Assembly: GCF_900104265.1 (NCBI RefSeq)
Contig: NZ_FNJJ01000001.1
Location: 136,557-200,556, forward strand
Direction: 5' to 3'
Origin: Ectopseudomonas guguanensis
Lineage (GTDB): Bacteria > Pseudomonadota > Gammaproteobacteria > Pseudomonadales > Pseudomonadaceae
Length of the DNA: 64,000 nt
Shown here: positions 58,329-64,000 of the stretch, one piece after another
Layout of the letters: each line of letters starts with the position of its first letter
How positions within the stretch are numbered: the first letter of the stretch is position 1
Notes under the pieces: model-generated
What the model was told of the DNA's origin: nothing
What the model saw: only the letters and a program-made list of their open reading frames with translations
The model's database searches: none
Program-made: the position numbers and the translations under genes

Positions 58329-59462
58329 ATGTACGTGTTTCATGATGAGTTCCCCCTGGAAAATGGACTGCGCTATCTGAACCATGCGGCGGTCGCTCCC
58401 TGGCCCAAACGCAGCGCTGAAGCGGTGCGGCGGTTCTCTGAAGCGAACGTGACCAGCGGCGCACGTGATTATCCCGACTGGCTGAAACTTGAGCGTAGCC
58501 TACGCGAACGCCTGATGCGCCTGCTGAACGCACCAAGCACCGGCGATATCGCACTGGTCAAGAATACCTCCGAGGCGCTGTCGTTCGTGGCCTTCGGCCT
58601 GGATTGGCGCCCCGGCGATCAGGTGATCATCAGCAACGAGGAATTCCCCTCCAACCGCATCGTCTGGCTGGCGCTCGCCGCTCAGGGCGTGGAGGTGGTC
58701 GAAGTCAGCCTCAAGGGCGATGATCCGGAGGCAGCTCTGCTCGCCGCCTTCACGCCTCGTACGCGCCTGCTGTCGATCAGTGCCGTGCAGTTCGCCAGCG
58801 GCCTGCGCCTGGATCTGCCACGCCTCGGCCGCGGCTGCCGTCAGCACGGCGTGCTGTTCTGCGTGGATGCCATCCAGCAGCTCGGCGCCCTGCCCTTCGA
58901 CGTCCAGGCCTACGACTGCGACTTCGCCATGGCCGACGGCCACAAGTGGATGCTTGGCCCGGAAGGCCTGGGGGTGTTCTATTGCCGTACCGCCGTGCGT
59001 GATCAGTTGAAGCTGCATGAATACGGCTGGCACATGCTCGAGCACGCCGGCGACTACACCCGCCAGGACTGGCAACCGGCGCGCAGCGCCCGGCGCTTCG
59101 AATGCGGCAGCCCGAACATGCTCGGCGCCTTCGCCCTGGAGGCGAGCCTGTCGCTGCTCGAAGAGGTGGGCATGGAGCGCGTCGGTGCGCTGCTGGAAGA
59201 GCGTGTGCAGCAATTGACCGACGGCATTGCCAGGCTGCCGGGGGCTACACTGCGCAGTCCGCTGGCTACGCAACGCCGCGCCGGCATCCTCAACTTCAGC
59301 CTGGCGGGCTGGGACAACGCCGCGCTGTATCAGCGCCTGCGCGAGGAGCAGGTGATCTGCGTGCAGCGTGGTCCGGGGGTCAGGCTCTCGCCGCACTTCT
59401 ACACCCGCGAGCAGGTGATCGAAGAAGTCCTGGAGCTGCTGACCCAGTTGGCAAAAGGGTGA
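58329..59462 (+). CDS. Class V aminotransferase (cysteine desulfurase-like)
   Basis: A 377-residue PLP enzyme of aminotransferase class V. FPLENGLRYLNHAAVAPWP opens the fold. The PLP lysine is in ADGHKWMLGPEGLGVFY (about 217), and ISAVQFASGLRLDLPRLG with CVDAIQQLGALPFDV contains the cofactor Asp. Substrate unknown. The start is the ATG at 58329, a few bases after GGATCATCC; the much longer open frame overlaps tetR and is spurious. Confidence 0.88.
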   Translation: MYVFHDEFPLENGLRYLNHAAVAPWPKRSAEAVRRFSEANVTSGARDYPDWLKLERSLRERLMRLLNAPSTGDIALVKNTSEALSFVAFGLDWRPGDQVIISNEEFPSNRIVWLALAAQGVEVVEVSLKGDDPEAALLAAFTPRTRLLSISAVQFASGLRLDLPRLGRGCRQHGVLFCVDAIQQLGALPFDVQAYDCDFAMADGHKWMLGPEGLGVFYCRTAVRDQLKLHEYGWHMLEHAGDYTRQDWQPARSARRFECGSPNMLGAFALEASLSLLEEVGMERVGALLEERVQQLTDGIARLPGATLRSPLATQRRAGILNFSLAGWDNAALYQRLREEQVICVQRGPGVRLSPHFYTREQVIEEVLELLTQLAKG

Positions 59463-59590
59463 GAATCTGCGCACGGCCTGCTGCGCGTCGACCCTGCCGC
59501 GTTAAAAACAAGCTCGGGCGGCTCATTTACAACGCGTAAACTCCCCGCCCTCGCTTTTTTTGCCTAGCAGGACTCTAGCTCGCAACGCAG
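59463..59590. repeat. Second copy of the argR-upstream intergenic element
   Basis: CTGCGCGTC, CTCATTTACA, GTAAACTCC and CTCGCAA occur in the same order and spacing as in 15065-15206, with GTTAAAAACAAGCTCGGGCGG replacing the middle. Outer arms are less complementary here. It lies between the aminotransferase gene and the sRNA region. Confidence 0.65.
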
Positions 59591-59695
59591 TGAACAGATT
59601 CGGAGGACTCAGCAGCGTCCGTGGTATTCCAAATCCGTTTAAAAAACTCGGACTTTGGCCTGGACGCTTGCTGATCATGGCCAATACTAAAACTT

Positions 59696-59814
59696 ACTGG
59701 CGTGCGGCATCTCCCCCCAAGTGCCCCGCCAGCCAAGGTACCGTGGACCGCGTATCTTGATTTACTCCTAATGGTCTTGACCCGGATTCATCCCCCAGAG
59801 TCCGGGTTTTTTTT
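59696..59814 (+). ncRNA. rgsA: Probable RgsA small RNA
   Basis: A roughly 119-nt transcript is predicted between a -10-like AATACT (59683-59688, in a sigma-S-type CAATACTAAA context) and a strong terminator: ACCCGGA/TCCGGGT stem with T8 at 59780-59814. It lies next to tatD and pilZ, where P. aeruginosa carries rgsA (about 120 nt, sigma-S-dependent, stress-linked). Identity rests on position, length and terminator, not on alignment. Confidence 0.55.
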
Positions 59815-59837
59815 GCTCGGCAGATCAGCGTTTCCGC

Positions 59838-60054
59838 AGGGTGGGTTAGCCGCCCGTCACGGTCGTAGATTGCTTCGCTGGATAGGGGGCGGCGTAACCC
59901 ACCATTGCTGCAATGGTCGCCTATCGCCTGGTGCGCGCGGCGCACCCTACGGGCTGTCACGCCTCGGCAACGCTGGCCAACGATAACAGCAAACCGTAGC
60001 CCGGATGCAATCCGGGAAATATTTACCGACCACCCCGGATTGCATCCGGGCTAC
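59838..60054. repeat. Two REP palindromes between rgsA and tatD
   Basis: GGGTGGGTTAGCCGCC pairs with GGCGGCGTAACCCACC at 59839-59903. GTAGCCCGGATGCAATCCGG pairs with CCGGATTGCATCCGGGCTAC at 59996-60054, the same family as 13991-14050. No gene is seen in this part. Confidence 0.78.
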
Positions 60055-60063
60055 GCCATAGTT

Positions 60064-60846
60064 TCAGGCCACACCAGCTAGTGGGAACAGGCGCTTGAAG
60101 TTGCTCAAGGTCTGCTCGGCTAGGGTCTCGTAACTGACGCCACGCAGCACCGCCAGGTATTCGGCCACTTCCCGGACGTATTGCGGCAGATTCGGCTTGC
60201 CGCGATGCGGCACGGGCGCCAGGTAAGGCGAGTCGGTTTCCACCAGCAGGCGGTCGGCCGGCACCTGACGGGCCACCTCGCGCAGCGCTTCGGCATTGCG
60301 GAAGGTGACGATGCCGGACAGCGAGATGTAGAACCCGATATCCAGCGCGGCCTTGGCCATCTCCCAGTCCTCGGTGAAGCAGTGCAGCACCCCGGCCTGC
60401 GGCAGCGCCGCCTCGCGCAGCAGCGCCAGGGTATCGGCGCGCGCCTCGCGGGTATGCACGATCACCGGTTTGCCGGTGATGCGCGCCGCTTCCAGATGCA
60501 GGCGGAAGGACGCCTGCTGCAGAGCGGCGGATTCCGGCTCGTAGTGGTAGTCCAGGCCGGTTTCGCCGATGGCGACCACCTTCGGATGCGCCAGCTCGCC
60601 CAGCAGCCAGTCCAGCGCCGGTTCCGCGCCCGGTTCGAGGTCCAGCGGATGCACGCCCACCGAGCAGTCGACATCGGCATAACGCTCGGCCAGGCCCTTG
60701 ACCGTGGCCGCGTTGTCGGCGCTGACACCGATGCACAGGAAATGGCCGACGCCGGCGGCGCGCGCCGCATCCAGGGCAGCATCCAGCGAACCGCCATGGG
60801 CAGCGAGGTCGAGACGATCAAGGTGGCAATGGGAGTCGATCAGCAC
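60064..60846 (-). CDS. tatD: TatD-family metal-dependent hydrolase/DNase
   Basis: A 260-residue amidohydrolase-fold protein. The metal-binding HxH is SHCHLD (residues 5-10), with GETGLDYHY, VIVHTREA, HCFT and ETDSPYLAP as further ligand segments. Family members are 3'-5' exonucleases or deoxyribonucleases. The start is GTG at 60846. It follows pilZ in the tmk-holB-pilZ-tatD order of pseudomonads. The ribosome binding site is weak. Confidence 0.92.
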   Translation of the reverse strand: MLIDSHCHLDRLDLAAHGGSLDAALDAARAAGVGHFLCIGVSADNAATVKGLAERYADVDCSVGVHPLDLEPGAEPALDWLLGELAHPKVVAIGETGLDYHYEPESAALQQASFRLHLEAARITGKPVIVHTREARADTLALLREAALPQAGVLHCFTEDWEMAKAALDIGFYISLSGIVTFRNAEALREVARQVPADRLLVETDSPYLAPVPHRGKPNLPQYVREVAEYLAVLRGVSYETLAEQTLSNFKRLFPLAGVA

Positions 60847-60960
60847 AGCAGTAAAACTCGGGCAAAGGGAAAGCCCGAATTGTAATCGAAAGCGGCAGGT
60901 GCCTGGACGCTCAGAGGGAGATGCTTTGGCCGCGAGGAGAGTTCGCTCGCGGCCAGCGAA

Positions 60961-61317
60961 TCACATGGTGTGCGTCGGGCGGTCGGACTTCAGTGCGCCG
61001 GCTAGGTAGGTTTCGATCTTGTTGCGCGCGGTATTGTCGCCATCGTTGAACTGCACGCCGACACCGGCGGCGCGGTTGCCCTGAGCGCCTTTCGGGGTGA
61101 TCCACACCACCTTGCCGGCTACCGGAATCTTCTCCGGCTCGTCCATCAGATTGAGCAGCATGAACACTTCGTCACCGAGCTTGTAGCTCTTGTTGGTGGG
61201 AATGAAGAGACCGCCGTTCTTGATGAAGGGCATGTAGGCCGCGTACAACACGGACTTGTCCTTGATGGTCAGGGACAGAATTCCGTTACGGGGACCCAGA
61301 TTGGGTGGCAGGCTCAT
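60961..61317 (-). CDS. pilZ: Type IV pilus biogenesis protein PilZ
   Basis: A 118-residue founding PilZ-domain protein needed for type IV pilus assembly with PilF and FimX. The sequence MSLPPNLGPRNGILSLTIKDKSVLYAAYMPFIKNGG-type N-terminus matches Pseudomonas PilZ, which lacks the RxxxR c-di-GMP motif. The downstream FIPTNKSYKLGDEVFMLL and AGVGVQFND segments are conserved. The start at 61317 is preferred over two codons earlier. It lies between holB and tatD. Confidence 0.95.
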   Translation of the reverse strand: MSLPPNLGPRNGILSLTIKDKSVLYAAYMPFIKNGGLFIPTNKSYKLGDEVFMLLNLMDEPEKIPVAGKVVWITPKGAQGNRAAGVGVQFNDGDNTARNKIETYLAGALKSDRPTHTM

Positions 61318-61437
61318 CAGCACATTCCTGGCGTTTATTGCTTAATGCTCGATTCTAGGGCCTGTACATACTCCTGCGCAAACCAGCGGATGGCAGGCAG
61401 CCAGCAGAATGTGACGCCCTGCCGAATCCGGCCGTGC

Positions 61438-63064
<1,627 letters not shown>

Positions 63065-64000
63065 TTATTCGGTTTCGGCCGCCGCGCGCGGCGCGGGGCT
63101 GGAGCGGTAGTCGGCGCGACGCTTGAGCTGGTATTCGCGCACGGCGCGATTGTGCTCATCCAGGGTGTTGGAGAACACATGACTGCCGTCGCCTCGCGCG
63201 ACAAAATACAGGGTGGTGCCATCGAGCGGGTTGAGCGCGGCGTGAATGGCCTCACGCCCGACCATGGCGATCGGCGTCGGCGGCATGCCGTCGATGGTGT
63301 AGGTGTTGTAGGGCGTCGGTGTACGCAGGTCTGCACGAGTGATACGACCGTTGTAGCGCTCGCCCATGCCGTAGATCACGGTGGGGTCGGTCTGCAGACG
63401 CATGCCCAGGCGCAGCCGGCGGACGAACACGCCGGCGATCTCGCCACGCTCCTCGGGCACGCCGGTTTCCTTCTCGATCATCGAGGCCATGATCAGTGCC
63501 TCGTACGGCTCGCGGTAGGGCAAACCCTCGGCACGCTTCTGCCACTCTTCGGCGAGCACGGCTTCAAGGCGAGCATTGGCCTGCTTGAGCAGGTCCTCGT
63601 CGCTCATGCCGCGCACGTAGCGATAGGTATCGGGAAAGAAGCGTCCTTCCGGATTCTGTCCGGCCAGGCCCAGACGCTCCATCAACTGGGCATCGGTGAG
63701 ATCGGCCAGACGCTGCTCCAGGCGCTCCTGACGCCCAAGGGCCGCACGCACCTGGCGGAAGTTCCAGCCCTCGACCAGGGTCAGGCTGTATTGCACCACT
63801 TCGCCGCGCTGCCACAGGCCGAGCATGTCCCGCGCGCTGTGCTCGGGCAGCAGGCGATATTCGCCGCTGTGCATGGCCGGAGCACGCAGGTTGAAACGCC
63901 AGTAAAGGCGCAGCCAGAAAGCGTTGTCGATCACGCCGTCGGCTTCCAGACGATTGAGCAGGCCGCTCGGCGTGGCGCCGGACGGCACTTCCAGAAGCAT
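63065..64000 (-). CDS. mltG: Endolytic murein transglycosylase MltG, 5' end beyond window
   Basis: At least 311 residues of an MltG (YceG) family lytic transglycosylase that cuts nascent glycan strands near the inner membrane. Conserved parts are GEYRLLPEHSARDML, VEGWNFRQVR, FPDTYRY, and the catalytic Glu region IMASMIEKETGVPEER, followed by LRLGMRLQTDPTVIYG. The N-terminal TM segment expected in the family lies outside the window, so the start is not seen. It precedes tmk by 9 bp. Confidence 0.93.
   Translation of the reverse strand: MLLEVPSGATPSGLLNRLEADGVIDNAFWLRLYWRFNLRAPAMHSGEYRLLPEHSARDMLGLWQRGEVVQYSLTLVEGWNFRQVRAALGRQERLEQRLADLTDAQLMERLGLAGQNPEGRFFPDTYRYVRGMSDEDLLKQANARLEAVLAEEWQKRAEGLPYREPYEALIMASMIEKETGVPEERGEIAGVFVRRLRLGMRLQTDPTVIYGMGERYNGRITRADLRTPTPYNTYTIDGMPPTPIAMVGREAIHAALNPLDGTTLYFVARGDGSHVFSNTLDEHNRAVREYQLKRRADYRSSPAPRAAAETE

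Overview
The window looks like a chromosomal segment of a GC-rich gammaproteobacterium, almost certainly Pseudomonas sensu lato (P. aeruginosa / P. mendocina-like). The reasons are the RsmA sequence followed by tRNA-Ser(GCU) and tRNA-Arg(ACG), the lysC-alaS-aru-argR-aot order known from P. aeruginosa, an Xcp-type type II secretion cluster, the tatD-pilZ-holB-tmk-mltG block, and many Pseudomonas-type palindromic intergenic repeats. The species assignment is inference from these features, not from a database search.

Layout. 1-5.8 kb, all on the minus strand: two tRNAs, rsmA, lysC, alaS and a threonine-aldolase-like PLP enzyme. 5.9-18.5 kb: the arginine succinyltransferase (AST) catabolic genes (aruC-F-G-D-B, a small conserved protein, aruE), the AraC-type regulator argR, and the arginine/ornithine ABC importer aotJ-Q-M-P. 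Putative ArgR half-sites lie ahead of aruC and aotJ; aotO is missing. 18.9-29.7 kb: type II secretion, with xcpR-S-T-U-V-W-X-Y-Z (minus) divergent from xcpP-Q (plus). A 168-bp tandem duplication that includes the 3' end of xcpV separates xcpV from xcpW. 29.7-43.1 kb: mixed metabolic and regulatory genes, including an amidase, a GFA-family protein, a methyltransferase, an AI-2E permease, an exported protein, and three divergent regulator/target pairs (AraC with an SDR enzyme, MerR with an MFS exporter, LysR with an Old Yellow Enzyme).

43.3-44.2 kb is the most unusual stretch. It holds a leader that looks like the C4 (phage P1/P7) or CI (phage P4) antisense-RNA immunity control. A 76-nt cruciform RNA carries two unpaired-type segments perfectly complementary to a flanking upstream site and to a downstream site that covers the ribosome binding site of a 30-codon ORF. 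That ORF overlaps the start of two orphan genes. This looks like a phage or satellite relic, or a co-opted switch.

44.4-56.2 kb: a membrane protein, a PfpI/DJ-1 protein, a PAS-GGDEF diguanylate cyclase, a TonB-dependent receptor behind a Zur-like palindrome, three 163-bp tandem repeats carrying terminator-like hairpins, a DUF1624-type membrane protein, an unusual subtilase with Glu at the usual catalytic Asp position, a GNAT enzyme, DUF1285 and DUF4823 proteins, and a radical SAM protein with a CX4CX2C cluster motif. 56.5-64 kb: moaA, a TetR regulator divergent from a class-V aminotransferase, a probable rgsA small RNA, then tatD, pilZ, holB, tmk and a 5'-truncated mltG.

All coordinates and motifs were read by eye. 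Homology statements rest on recognised family features and no search was run.
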